Shown here piece by piece: positions 26,074-33,816 of a stretch of DNA of 64,000 nt. The position numbers were made by a program, and so were the translations under genes. The stretch is from positions 310,001 to 374,000 of the forward strand of contig NZ_CP019724.1 of assembly GCF_002005225.1 (NCBI RefSeq), in the 5' to 3' direction. The DNA comes from Streptomyces pactum (lineage in GTDB: Bacteria; Actinomycetota; Actinomycetes; Streptomycetales; Streptomycetaceae). Each line of letters begins with the position of its first letter. Positions within the stretch are counted from its first letter, which is position 1. The notes beneath the pieces are model-generated. The model searched no databases. It was given only the letters and a program-made list of their open reading frames with translations, and was not told where the DNA came from.

Positions 26074-26580
26074 GTGCTGGACGACCAAGCCCTGATGCAG
26101 GCGCTGAACAGCACGCCCGTCTCGGGTGGCCGACGCCAGGACCTGTGGCATGACGACCGCGAGGTGGACAGGTGGGCACGGGAGCACGGGGGCCTCGGAG
26201 GCGGCCAGGAGCGCGAGTGGCTGCGTACCGCCCGGGACGCGCTCCAGGCGGTGGAGACGGGCGCGACCACGGAGCCCCGGCTCGGCCGAGTCCTCGCAGG
26301 CGTCCGCAAAGTCCCGCAGCCCTTCGCGTCGGGCATCGAGTGGCGCTTGGAGGTACCGCCGGAGCGCAGGCTCGCCGTGGAACTCGTGCTCGCGTGGGCC
26401 GACGTCAAGGCCCGCATGCCCGGCCGTCTGCGGCCGTGCGAGAACCCTGAATGCCGCCTTTTCCTCCTGGATCGCAGCCGCGCCAACACCGCTCGGTGGT
26501 GCTCGATGAAGACCTGCGGGAACCGGCTCAAAGCCCGCCGGCACCAGGCCCGGGCACGGGAGACCCCGCGACCCGAGTAG
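26074..26580 (+). CDS. CGNR zinc-finger regulator (ABATE-type)
   Basis: The 168-residue protein ends with a CGNR zinc finger: CENPECRLFLLDRSRANTARWCS followed by TCGNRLKARRH, giving two Cys pairs for zinc and the CGNR signature. The preceding region (DDREVDRWARE, then REWLRTARDALQAVE) corresponds to the stress-response ABATE domain usually found in front of this finger. These are actinobacterial one-component regulators with little functional work. I chose the GTG at 26074 because GGAGG lies eight bases upstream; a GTG at 26065 is also in frame. Divergence from the epoxide-hydrolase-like gene and the intergenic inverted repeats suggest local control of that gene and of itself. Confidence 0.85.
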   Translation: MLDDQALMQALNSTPVSGGRRQDLWHDDREVDRWAREHGGLGGGQEREWLRTARDALQAVETGATTEPRLGRVLAGVRKVPQPFASGIEWRLEVPPERRLAVELVLAWADVKARMPGRLRPCENPECRLFLLDRSRANTARWCSMKTCGNRLKARRHQARARETPRPE

Positions 26581-26779
26581 AGCGTCGGCGAGCGCGGCCC
26601 CCGCAGGGGTGGTCCCGTGCCCGCAGGTCTCCGGCCACGGGACCGGCCGGGCCGACGGGCCATCGACTCGGCCGGGCCCTGGCACCGCCGCCGGCATCAC
26701 CCGGCCCGCCGGACCCCCGCGTCCCCGGGACCCCCGGGACCAGGGACAGGCATCAGTGACCGGCGTCACACCAGGCTCC

Positions 26780-26806
26780 TGTCAGCAATCGGGACGCCGT
26801 CTCGTT
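26780..26806 (+). promoter_or_regulatory. Possible ECF-type promoter of the oxidoreductase/sigma operon
   Basis: TGTCAGC (26780-26786), 16 bases, then CGTT (26803-26806) lie 34 bases upstream of the oxidoreductase start. ECF41 sigma factors are described as using a TGTCACA-type -35 and a CGTC-type -10. The match is partial, so this is a tentative autoregulatory promoter. A GTGAC-CGGC-GTCAC inverted repeat lies just upstream (26756-26769). Confidence 0.35.
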
Positions 26807-26839
26807 CAAGGGGCACGCGAACGAGACAGGAGCACTGCC

Positions 26840-28030
26840 ATGAAGCACCGCATCGTCGTACTCGGCGCCGGATACGCCGGGGCCTTCGCCGCCGGAAACC
26901 TGGCCCGTCGGCTCTCGCCCGCCGACACCGAGATAACCGTCGTCAACGCCGTGCCCGACTTCGTCGAGCGGATGCGGCTCCACCAGCTCGCGGCGGGCCG
27001 GGACCTCGCGTTCCGCAAGCTCGCCGACGTGTTCGCGGGCACCGGGGTGCGGTTGCGCCTGGCGCGCGTCACCGGTGTGGACCCCGAGCGCCGGACCGTC
27101 GCCGTGACCGGCGAGGACGGCGACGCGGAGCTCGCGTACGACACGCTCCTCTACGCGCTCGGCAGCTCCGTGGCCCACCGTGACGTCCCCGGCGTGGCCG
27201 AGTACGCCTTCGACGTGACCGGCCGGTCCTCGGCGCTGCGTCTGCGTGAACGCCTGGCCGGCCTGGGCGCGGGCGGCACCGTGCTGGTCGTCGGTGAGGG
27301 GCTGACCGGCATTGAGACGGCCACCGAGTTCGCCGAGTCCCGGCCCGATCTCACGGTCGCGCTCGCCGCACGCGGCGAGCTGGGCGCGTGGCTCTCCCCG
27401 AAGGCCCGCCGTCACCTGCGCCAGGCCTTCGACCGGCTCGGCATCACCGTCCACGAACACACCGGCATCGAAGCCGTCGAGCCGACCCGGGCGATCGCCA
27501 CCGGCGGCACGTCCATCCCGGCCGATGTGACCGTGTGGTCGGCCGGGTTCGCCGTGCACCCCATCGCCGCCGCGAGCGGACTGGAGGTCGCCGAGACGGG
27601 TCAGATCGTCGTCGACCGCAGCATGCGCTCGGTCTCGCACCCGGACGTCTACGCCGCAGGTGACTGCGCCTACGCGATCGGCGAGAACGGCCGGCCGCTG
27701 CCGATGTCCTGCGCGTCGGCCGGCTTCACCAACATGCAGGCGACCGCCGCGATCATCGCGCGCCTGACGGGCGGCGCGGTCCCGACCACCGGGCTGAAGT
27801 ACCACGGCAACCACATCAGCCTCGGGCGGCGGGACGCGATCTTCCAGATGGTGGACGGGGACGCCCGGTCGAAGTCCTGGTGCCTGTCCGGCCGGACCGC
27901 CGCGCGGCTCAAGGCGGGCGTACTCAAGGGGGCCGGGTGGGGCATCGCCCACCCGACCTTCGGCATGCCGAAGCGCAGGCGCCGCCTGGCCACCGCGCCT
28001 GACCGGGCCGCGGTGAGGGCCGCCGCATAG
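26840..28030 (+). CDS. FAD-dependent NAD(P)H oxidoreductase, NDH-2-like
   Basis: The 396-residue protein has an N-terminal FAD-binding fold (IVVLGAGYAGAFAAGNLARRL), a second NAD(P)-binding fold (VLVVGEGLTGIETATEFAE), and the C-terminal FAD contact DVYAAGDCAY. This is the type II NADH dehydrogenase/ferredoxin-reductase superfamily layout. No long C-terminal membrane anchor is visible, and the tail is basic (KRRRRLATAP). ATG at 26840 has GGAG seven bases upstream. Ten bases separate it from the ECF sigma gene downstream, so they form an operon. ECF41 sigma factors are commonly encoded beside exactly this kind of oxidoreductase, carboxymuconolactone decarboxylase or epimerase gene, which they control. 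Confidence 0.88.
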   Translation: MKHRIVVLGAGYAGAFAAGNLARRLSPADTEITVVNAVPDFVERMRLHQLAAGRDLAFRKLADVFAGTGVRLRLARVTGVDPERRTVAVTGEDGDAELAYDTLLYALGSSVAHRDVPGVAEYAFDVTGRSSALRLRERLAGLGAGGTVLVVGEGLTGIETATEFAESRPDLTVALAARGELGAWLSPKARRHLRQAFDRLGITVHEHTGIEAVEPTRAIATGGTSIPADVTVWSAGFAVHPIAAASGLEVAETGQIVVDRSMRSVSHPDVYAAGDCAYAIGENGRPLPMSCASAGFTNMQATAAIIARLTGGAVPTTGLKYHGNHISLGRRDAIFQMVDGDARSKSWCLSGRTAARLKAGVLKGAGWGIAHPTFGMPKRRRRLATAPDRAAVRAAA

Positions 28031-28040
28031 GCTGCTCCGC

Positions 28041-28979
28041 ATGGACAGCGCAGCCATCGATCGGTTCGAGGCCAGCCGGGGCCGGCTGGCCTCGCTGGCG
28101 TACCGTCTGCTCGGCTCGGCCGCCGACGCCGAGGACGCCGTGCAGGACACGTTCCTGCGCTGGCAGGCCGCGGACCGCGAACGGGTCGAGGCGCCGGAAG
28201 CATGGCTGACCAAGGTCGTCACCAATCTCTGCCTCGACCGGCTCCGCTCGGCGCAGGCCCGTCACGAGCGAGCGGCCGGCGCCTGGCTGCCCGAGCCGCT
28301 CCTGGAGGGCGACCCGATGCTCGACCCCGCCGACACCTTCGAGCAGCGGGAATCGGTGTCCTTGGCCGTGCTGACCCTCTTGGAACGCCTCTCGCCGGTC
28401 GAGCGGGCCGTCTACGTCCTGCGTGAGGCCTTCTCGTACAGCCACGCCGAGATCGCCGGGATCCTCGACATCAGCGAGTCCGCGAGCCAGCAGCATGCCC
28501 ACCGGGCCCGGGTCCGGGTCACCGCCGAGCGCCGGCGCGGCGTCGAGGCCGACCCCGCGTCCGCGCGCCGGGTCGTCGAGGCGTTCCTCGCCGCCGCAAC
28601 TTCAGGGCGCACCGAACGGCTGGTGGCCCTGCTCACCGACGACGTGACGGCGGTCTCGGACGGTGCCGGACTGGGCAAGCGGCTGCTGCAGTACAAGACG
28701 CGGGAGCGGGTCGCTTCCTACGTACGGGCGGGTTTCAAGCCCACGCCCGCCAAGCGGCGGCTGGCCGGCGGCTCGCCCGCGATGCACATCGCCCGGGTCA
28801 ACGGCTGCCCGGCCGTCCTGGCCGTGATCGGCGACCGGGTCGTGGGCACCGTGGCCTTCGAAGTACGCGACGGCAAGGTCGCGTCCCTGCGCGGCATCGC
28901 CGCCGCGGACCGGCTCGGGCGTCTCAACGCGGCCTGGCGGCAGCACGAACCCGGCGCGCCGGTCATCGAGGCGTGGTGA
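28041..28979 (+). CDS. ECF sigma factor, SigJ/ECF41 type with SnoaL-like tail
   Basis: The 312-residue sigma factor has region 2 (FEASRGRLASLAYRLLGSAADAEDAVQDTFLRW) and region 4 (RLSPVERAVYVLREAFSYSHAEIAGILDISESASQQHAHRARVRV). Between them lies the linker motif WLPEPL, which is characteristic of ECF41. The C-terminal 130 residues (from about ARRVVEAFLAAATSGRTERLVALL) are a SnoaL/NTF2-like domain that in ECF41 acts as a built-in regulator replacing an anti-sigma factor. No anti-sigma gene is seen nearby. It follows the NDH-like oxidoreductase in an operon and probably activates that promoter. Confidence 0.92.
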   Translation: MDSAAIDRFEASRGRLASLAYRLLGSAADAEDAVQDTFLRWQAADRERVEAPEAWLTKVVTNLCLDRLRSAQARHERAAGAWLPEPLLEGDPMLDPADTFEQRESVSLAVLTLLERLSPVERAVYVLREAFSYSHAEIAGILDISESASQQHAHRARVRVTAERRRGVEADPASARRVVEAFLAAATSGRTERLVALLTDDVTAVSDGAGLGKRLLQYKTRERVASYVRAGFKPTPAKRRLAGGSPAMHIARVNGCPAVLAVIGDRVVGTVAFEVRDGKVASLRGIAAADRLGRLNAAWRQHEPGAPVIEAW

Positions 28980-29409
28980 ACACCGCGGTCCGGTGACCTG
29001 AACCGGAGCGAGGAGGACGGGCCTTCGGCCCCCTCGCCCCACAGCCCGGGGCCGAAGGCGCGTCGGTGTCCGGAATCGGCGTCGGCCACGCGGCAGGGCA
29101 GTGGCGGCACGCCGGTCGGGGCAGTGACGGCACGCTAGCGTTCCGTCCTGTGGAGTGCGGCGCCTTTCTCGCCGCAGTCCAGCAGGTCTCATCGGGGGTG
29201 GCCGGCAGATCCGCGGCCGCGCCCCGCCCTCCGAGGGTGATGTCGCATTCCGGCTGACGACGGCCGCCGGCATGATGCCGTGCCCCGCGGTGATGGCCTT
29301 GTCCCCGCTCGCACGCTGGGGGCGGACGCTTCCGGCAACGCGGCACGCACCGCCGGCGGCGACCGCTCCGAGGTGGTCCGCGCCCCCTGCTCAACCGTTG
29401 TTGTGCGGG
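28980..29409. other. Non-coding interval between convergent genes
   Basis: About 430 bases. Near 29007-29034 an interrupted hairpin (GCGAGG ... GGGCC TTC GGCCC ... CTCGC) could end the sigma-factor transcript. The open frames across the rest lack any recognisable domain or start. I see no gene here. Confidence 0.45.
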
Positions 29410-29781
29410 TCAGTCGGCATACACGACGATCAGACACAGAGCCACGAACGGCACGACCGACGTGCCGAGCAGCGTCAGCGCTGCCGGGACCGCCGCCGTC
29501 AGCCGCTCCGTGCCCCTGCGCCGGCTCCGGCGGAACACGAGGCGGGCCACGAGAACCGGCAACACCACGACGGCGAGGAAGACCACCGTCGCCGAGAGTC
29601 CGCTGAACGCGGTGGTGCCGGTGTCGGTGACCAACCGCCAGGCGGTCGCGCCGAAGACGACCGCCGATCCGGCCAGAAGTACACCTGCGAACACGGTCGC
29701 CACGGCGACCGTGAGCCCTTCGGTCAGCCGCTCCGCGCGCGTGCGCTTCCGAAGCTCTTCCACTGTCCGGCTCTCCCCCAT
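29410..29781 (-). CDS. Small integral membrane protein
   Basis: The 123-residue product starts with a charged cytosolic segment (MGESRTVEELRKRTRAERL). Three membrane helices follow: VAVATVFAGVLLAGSAVVFGA, ATVVFLAVVVLPVLVARLVF and AALTLLGTSVVPFVALCLIVVY. They are separated by a short loop and an Arg-rich turn (RRSRRRG). I do not recognise the family. An upstream in-frame start at 29802 is possible but adds residues with no pattern. It lies between convergent and divergent neighbours as a single gene. Function is unknown. Confidence 0.6.
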   Translation of the reverse strand: MGESRTVEELRKRTRAERLTEGLTVAVATVFAGVLLAGSAVVFGATAWRLVTDTGTTAFSGLSATVVFLAVVVLPVLVARLVFRRSRRRGTERLTAAVPAALTLLGTSVVPFVALCLIVVYAD

Positions 29782-29829
29782 GCCCGCCCCCGGGCGCCGC
29801 ACGTCTGTATCGCCGGCGCTTTCGCCGGG

Positions 29830-30378
29830 ACGCTCAGCCTGCCGGCGGCACCGGAGCGCTCAAGGTCCCGGACGCGATGATCTCACGGGGGCGTGCGGTG
29901 AACTCGTACCGGGCGCCCGGCACCGCCGCCGCGGGTGTGCGGCTCAGCCGCGCGGACGTGGCCGCCGCGATCGACCGGTTCGGCCGGGAGTTCGGCCGCT
30001 ATCCGTACGGCGAGACCGACCTCGTGATGACCAGCCGCTTCGGCGGCGGCGTGGAGTACCCGGCCTCGTCCTCCCCGGCACCACCGAGGAGGGCGGCGCC
30101 GTCGTCCACGAGGTGGCGCATCAGTGGTGGTACGGCATCCTCGGCAACGACGCGTACGCCTCACCGTGGCTGGACGAGAGCTTCGCCCAGTACGCCAACG
30201 CCCGCTTCCACGGCTTCGCACGCACCCTAGGCGCCGAGACCATGGCACGGCTTCTCTCAAGCGGTACATCGAAAATCACCGGTACGGCATCTCCACCACC
30301 GCCGACTTCAAGAAGGCCGCCCAGTCCCTGACGGGCGAGGATCTCGGCCCCTTCCGGGAGGCCCACCGCATCCGCTGA
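29830..30378 (+). pseudogene. Remnant of an M1-family zinc aminopeptidase, frameshifted
   Basis: Three frames in succession carry parts of one protein. The first reads VPDAMISRGRAVNSY through DLVMTSRFGGGVEYP. A one-base shift near 30060 moves to GLVLPGTTEEGG and the zinc site HEVAHQWWYGILGNDAYASPWLDESFAQYAN, where HExxH and the distal Glu 18 residues on are intact. A second break near 30260 moves to KRYIENHRYGISTTADFKKAAQSLTGEDLGPF, the end of the M1 C-terminal domain. Residues between the catalytic and C-terminal parts are missing compared with the family, and there is no N-terminal beta domain. It is a decayed gene, not a single sequencing error. Confidence 0.8.
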
Positions 30379-30561
30379 CGGTCCGTCCCAGGGCGGGCCC
30401 CGCCGCACCCCGGTCCACGAAGCCCATGAGATCGGTGGCGCCGGCTCCGTGGAGAAGGCGGCGCTCGGAGTCGGAACAACGGATTGGCGGCCGTGCGCGG
30501 CGGGCAGGGAGTCAGTTAGTGTCATGCACACGACTGCCCTTCCCCCACAAGGAGGTCGACC

Positions 30562-31131
30562 ATGCACGTTCGTACCCTGACCGGCGGCCTGGCCGCGGCT
30601 CTGCTGATGTCCCTACCCGTACTGAGCGGCCAGGCCGTGGCCGCCGAACCGTCCGGCGGCACCACGCTCCCCCTGTCCGCCGCCCGCGTGCTCACCTACG
30701 ACGCGAGCGGCTCGGCCGAGTTCAGGTCCGCGGTCGACCGGGGCGCGGCGATCTGGAACGAGAGCGTCGACGGCGTGGAGTTGCGCCCCGTCGCCTCCGG
30801 CCGGCGCGCCAACATCCGGGTCCTCGCCGACAACGGCTGGCCGCGCGCCCTGCCCACCTCCCTGGGCAACGGCACCGTCTACATCGGACGCCAGGCCGTG
30901 AACCAGGGCTACGACACGGTACGTATCTCATCCCACGAGCTCGGCCACATCCTGGGCCTGCCGGACCGCAAGCCCGGTCCCTGCTCCAGCTTGATGTCGG
31001 GCTCCACCGCGGGCGTCTCGTGCACCAATCCCTACCCGGACACCGCCGAGAAGGCCGAGGTCGAGGGCAACTTCCCGGCAGCCTTCAGGGCACCGCTACC
31101 GGCGCCGCGGGCCGTTCCTGCCGGGGACTGA
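30562..31131 (+). CDS. snpA: Snapalysin-type secreted zinc metalloprotease (M7)
   Basis: The 189-residue precursor starts with a Sec signal peptide (MHVRTLTGG, hydrophobic run, cleavage near AVAAE) and a short propeptide. The catalytic site is HELGHILGLPD (His125, Glu126, His129, Asp135). The zinc ligand Asp in place of a third His is unique to the snapalysin family, the smallest known metalloproteases, so far found in Streptomyces. Two cysteines (GPCSSLMSG and VSCTNPYP) match the single family disulfide. AAGGAGG lies seven bases before the ATG. In known loci snpA is flanked by a divergent LysR gene; none is seen here, and the upstream neighbour is a broken peptidase gene. Confidence 0.93.
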   Translation: MHVRTLTGGLAAALLMSLPVLSGQAVAAEPSGGTTLPLSAARVLTYDASGSAEFRSAVDRGAAIWNESVDGVELRPVASGRRANIRVLADNGWPRALPTSLGNGTVYIGRQAVNQGYDTVRISSHELGHILGLPDRKPGPCSSLMSGSTAGVSCTNPYPDTAEKAEVEGNFPAAFRAPLPAPRAVPAGD

Positions 31132-31160
31132 CCGGCCCCGCGGTCCTCCTGCGCGAACAG

Positions 31161-31202
31161 CGGTGAGGGTCCTACCGGTGCGCGCCGGCAGGACCCTCAC
31201 CG
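31161..31202. terminator. Bidirectional terminator
   Basis: A long stem (CGGTGAGGGTCC paired with GGACCCTCACCG) continues into an inner CCGG/CCGG stem around TGCGCG. It separates convergent snapalysin and the GvpU-like gene. Its inner 18 bases, CCTACCGGTGCGCGCCGG, are repeated in the terminator at 57836-57865. Confidence 0.85.
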
Positions 31203-31240
31203 CGTGTCGTGCCGTCTCCGGCACGGCGGGCGCCCTTCGG

Positions 31241-31600
31241 TCAGTGCTCGGAGTAGCTGAAGTCGCCCACGGTCCAGGCGCTGACGTCCTCGATCGCCAC
31301 GCGGTACATCCCTCCCGTCTCCGGGATCCCCACCGTGCCCTGCAGGATCCGGGCGACATGGAAGTGCAGGTGCGTGGGCGGACCGTCCTTCTTCGCGGGG
31401 GTGTCGAAGACAGTGGAGAACGCGTTCAGCCGGGCGGAATCCGTCAGTACCTCCGACACCCGTTGCCGCCACACGGCTTCGGGGGCCAGGCGACCGGTGA
31501 TGACAGCACCACCCGTGACCACGGTTAGGGACATCTGGCTGCTCTGCCCGGACTCCACAAGGGCAGCGATGTCAGTGATGAGCTCGTCAGGCTTCGGCAT
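31241..31600 (-). CDS. Small cytosolic protein, possibly GvpU-like
   Basis: The 119-residue product has the pattern ITDIAALVESGQSSQMSLTVVTGGAVITGRLAPEAVW, then THLHFHVARILQG and MYRVAIEDVSAWTVGDF. The beta-rich 'L-V-x-GG-x-I-x-G-x-L' core is reminiscent of the gas-vesicle accessory protein GvpU and of Streptomyces hypothetical proteins of the same length. No other gas-vesicle gene is present in this window, so a gas-vesicle role is not supported by context. I chose ATG 31600 (MPKPDEL), where the conserved-looking sequence starts. It is convergent with snapalysin across a terminator. Function is unknown. Confidence 0.6.
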   Translation of the reverse strand: MPKPDELITDIAALVESGQSSQMSLTVVTGGAVITGRLAPEAVWRQRVSEVLTDSARLNAFSTVFDTPAKKDGPPTHLHFHVARILQGTVGIPETGGMYRVAIEDVSAWTVGDFSYSEH

Positions 31601-31834
31601 GAGACCGAATTCTATGCACCGGCCTGCCGCAGCGGTTCGAGTGGTGGCACACCGCGCAAGGCAACCGCTCGCCGATCCGCCACCGAAGGCGGCGGATCCC
31701 ACCGCCGGCAACCGCCGTGGACTGCCGTCGGCACCGAGGGGCGGGGCCCGCCCTTGCCCCGGCCCGACGGGCGAACCGGACCGCCCGGCCGTGCGTGAGG
31801 GCCGGCGGGCGCCGTGGCCCGGCGGGCGGTTCGG

Positions 31835-32629
31835 TCACCCTTGGGCGGCCGGGGTGAGCACCACGAAGTCCGCGTTCGACGGATCGAGGCAGACGGCCAG
31901 CCGGCCGACGCCCTCCGCGTCCTCCGGGCCCATCTGCACGCTGCCGCCGTTCTCCGTGACCGCGGCGACCGCTGCGTCGCAGTCGGCGACGGCGAAGACC
32001 GGATGCCAGTACGCCCGGCCGTTCGCCAGGGCGAGGTCCTGCTCGCGGAGCTGCATGAGACCTCCGTGCATGCGCTCCTCGGGCAGGCCGGCAGGCGTGA
32101 TCAGGGAGTACGTGCCTCCGCCGCCCGGCAGCTCCATGTCGCCGAACTGCCAGCCGAAGACACCGCCGTAGAACTCCTTGGCCGCCGCGGCGTCACTCGT
32201 GTACAGCTCGGTCCAGGAGAGCGAGCCCGGCTGGTCCACCAGTTCGACGCCTTTGTTCGTGCCCGGCTGCCAGACGGCGAACTGGCCACCCGCAGGGTCG
32301 TTGTACTGGGCCATCCGGCCCCATTCGTCGAGGTCCATCGGCGCCACCCGCACCGTGCCGCCGGACCGCCGCACGGTCTGGGTCGTGGCGTCCGCGTCGG
32401 TGACGCAGTAGTAGATCATCCAGGCGGATCGCGCGCCCTGCTCGGTCAGCTTGCCCAGCCCGGCGACGATCTTGCCGTCCTTGCGGAACATTCCGCCTTC
32501 CCCGTCCTCCCCCATGGACTCGTACTCCCAGCCGAGCACGGCGCCGTAGAAGGCCGCGGCGCCGGCGACGTCGGGGGTACCGAGGTCGAGCCAGCAGGGG
32601 GAGCCGGGGACGAAGTCGTTGGTGATCAC
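31835..32629 (-). CDS. Two-domain VOC (glyoxalase/bleomycin-resistance-like) protein
   Basis: The 264-residue protein contains two VOC domains in tandem. The first runs from PGSPCWLDLGTPDVAGAAAFYGAVLGWEYE to YNDPAGGQFAVWQPG. The second runs from GSLSWTELYTSDAAAAKEFYGGVFGWQF to CLDPSNADFVVLTP. This is the common actinobacterial 'VOC family, hydroxylase-like' double-domain type of about 260 residues. Its substrate is unknown, though some relatives are listed as 27-kDa antigen (Cfp30B) homologues. I chose GTG at 32629 because AAAGGG precedes it and both domains begin right after; a longer frame to 32710 adds residues without pattern. It stands alone. Confidence 0.85.
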   Translation of the reverse strand: MITNDFVPGSPCWLDLGTPDVAGAAAFYGAVLGWEYESMGEDGEGGMFRKDGKIVAGLGKLTEQGARSAWMIYYCVTDADATTQTVRRSGGTVRVAPMDLDEWGRMAQYNDPAGGQFAVWQPGTNKGVELVDQPGSLSWTELYTSDAAAAKEFYGGVFGWQFGDMELPGGGGTYSLITPAGLPEERMHGGLMQLREQDLALANGRAYWHPVFAVADCDAAVAAVTENGGSVQMGPEDAEGVGRLAVCLDPSNADFVVLTPAAQG

Positions 32630-33077
32630 GGCGATTCCCTTTCGCAGTTCCTGTACCGACCTCAGCGTGACATCCCGCACTGACACCCGCCCCTCGTCCT
32701 GTTCCGGCACGGCCCCTCGATGGTCCAGGGGCGGCTGTGGATCGGCGATCCTTCGAGGGGCTCGAGGGGATGACGCACCGCCCGGCTCAGGTCACGGGTG
32801 ATCCGGTCATCACTCACCCGAATCGTGCCGGACCGGCGCGCGGCACCGCCGCCGAGGCCCCCGACACCCAGCGGGCCCGGACCGCGACCTGACCACGGTC
32901 CGGGCAAGTGGCCGGGGGGCCGGGCGCGCTGGTCGCCCACCCCGGTCCCCCACGACCGGCAACGAGTCCCAGAACTCTGGGCCGTCGGAGTGACCTGGTG
33001 GACATCGTGAGACATGTCCTGGTCTGCCGTACGTGGTCTCGGGATCATGAGCTGTCTGCATAGAGAGCGGAGTCGGT

Positions 33078-33725
33078 GTGGACGGGAAATCGGACGGCAG
33101 TGACGTGACGGCGGGCTCCTCCGCCGAAGGATCCGCTCAGGCGGACGAAGCGGAAGTACTGTGGGACGTGGCGGCAGCGATGCGGCAGCTCGGTCCCGGT
33201 GCCAGCATGGCCCAGATCGCCCGTGAGGCAGGACTGACCCCCACGGCGCTCTACAGTCGCTACCCCACGCCCGACGCGCTCCACAGCAGGCTGGCCGCCG
33301 CCTTCCACGACCGGCTCCTCGCGCACGTCCAGCAGGTCCGCGGGCTGCCGGTCGACCAGCAACTGGAACGCTTCCTGCGCACCGTGGGGCTGCACCTGGC
33401 CCTCAGCCACGCCGTTCTGCCGCACCAGTTCGGCCAGATGGCCACCCTCGGTCAACGCGAGCGCGTCTACTCCCTCACCGCCGAGATGCTGTCGGAGGGC
33501 CGGCAAGCCGGCGTGGTGGCTCCGGATGTCACCCTGTCCGACATCGCCGCGGTCGTCTGGGGCCTGCGGGGCGTCATCGAAACCACCGACACCGTCGCAC
33601 CGGACGCCTGGCAGCGGCACCTCGACGTGGCCGTGGCCGGCCTGCAGAACCCCCGGCTCACCTTCAGCCGCCCGCCCCTCGACGCCGAGCAACTGGACCG
33701 CGTGGTCAACAGGATCCCGGGCTGA
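33078..33725 (+). CDS. TetR-family transcriptional regulator
   Basis: The 215-residue protein has a leader of about 25 residues, then a TetR helix-turn-helix (VLWDVAAAMRQLGPGASMAQIAREAGLTPTALYSRYPTPDALHSRLA). An all-helical ligand domain follows with a C-terminal region typical of a TetR_C domain (SLTAEMLSEGRQAGVVAPDVTLSDIAAVVWGLRGVIE). The start is GTG with GCGGAG upstream. It is convergent with the teichoic-acid polymerase gene and 448 bases from the divergent VOC gene, so its target is not obvious from neighbours. The upstream 448 bases contain no gene I can support. Confidence 0.88.
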   Translation: MDGKSDGSDVTAGSSAEGSAQADEAEVLWDVAAAMRQLGPGASMAQIAREAGLTPTALYSRYPTPDALHSRLAAAFHDRLLAHVQQVRGLPVDQQLERFLRTVGLHLALSHAVLPHQFGQMATLGQRERVYSLTAEMLSEGRQAGVVAPDVTLSDIAAVVWGLRGVIETTDTVAPDAWQRHLDVAVAGLQNPRLTFSRPPLDAEQLDRVVNRIPG

Positions 33726-33797
33726 ATCGGCCATCGCCCGCCACCCGCACCCCGATGGGATCCCCCGTACCCGCGCCTCGATGCCCTGGTCGATGGG

Positions 33798-33814
33798 CCC
33801 CGTAGCGGACGGGG
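33798..33814. terminator. Small hairpin between convergent genes
   Basis: CCCCGT / ACGGGG with a 5-base loop lies three bases from the stop codon of the polymerase gene. It could terminate either neighbour; the stem is short. Confidence 0.4.
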
Positions 33815-33816
33815 AG

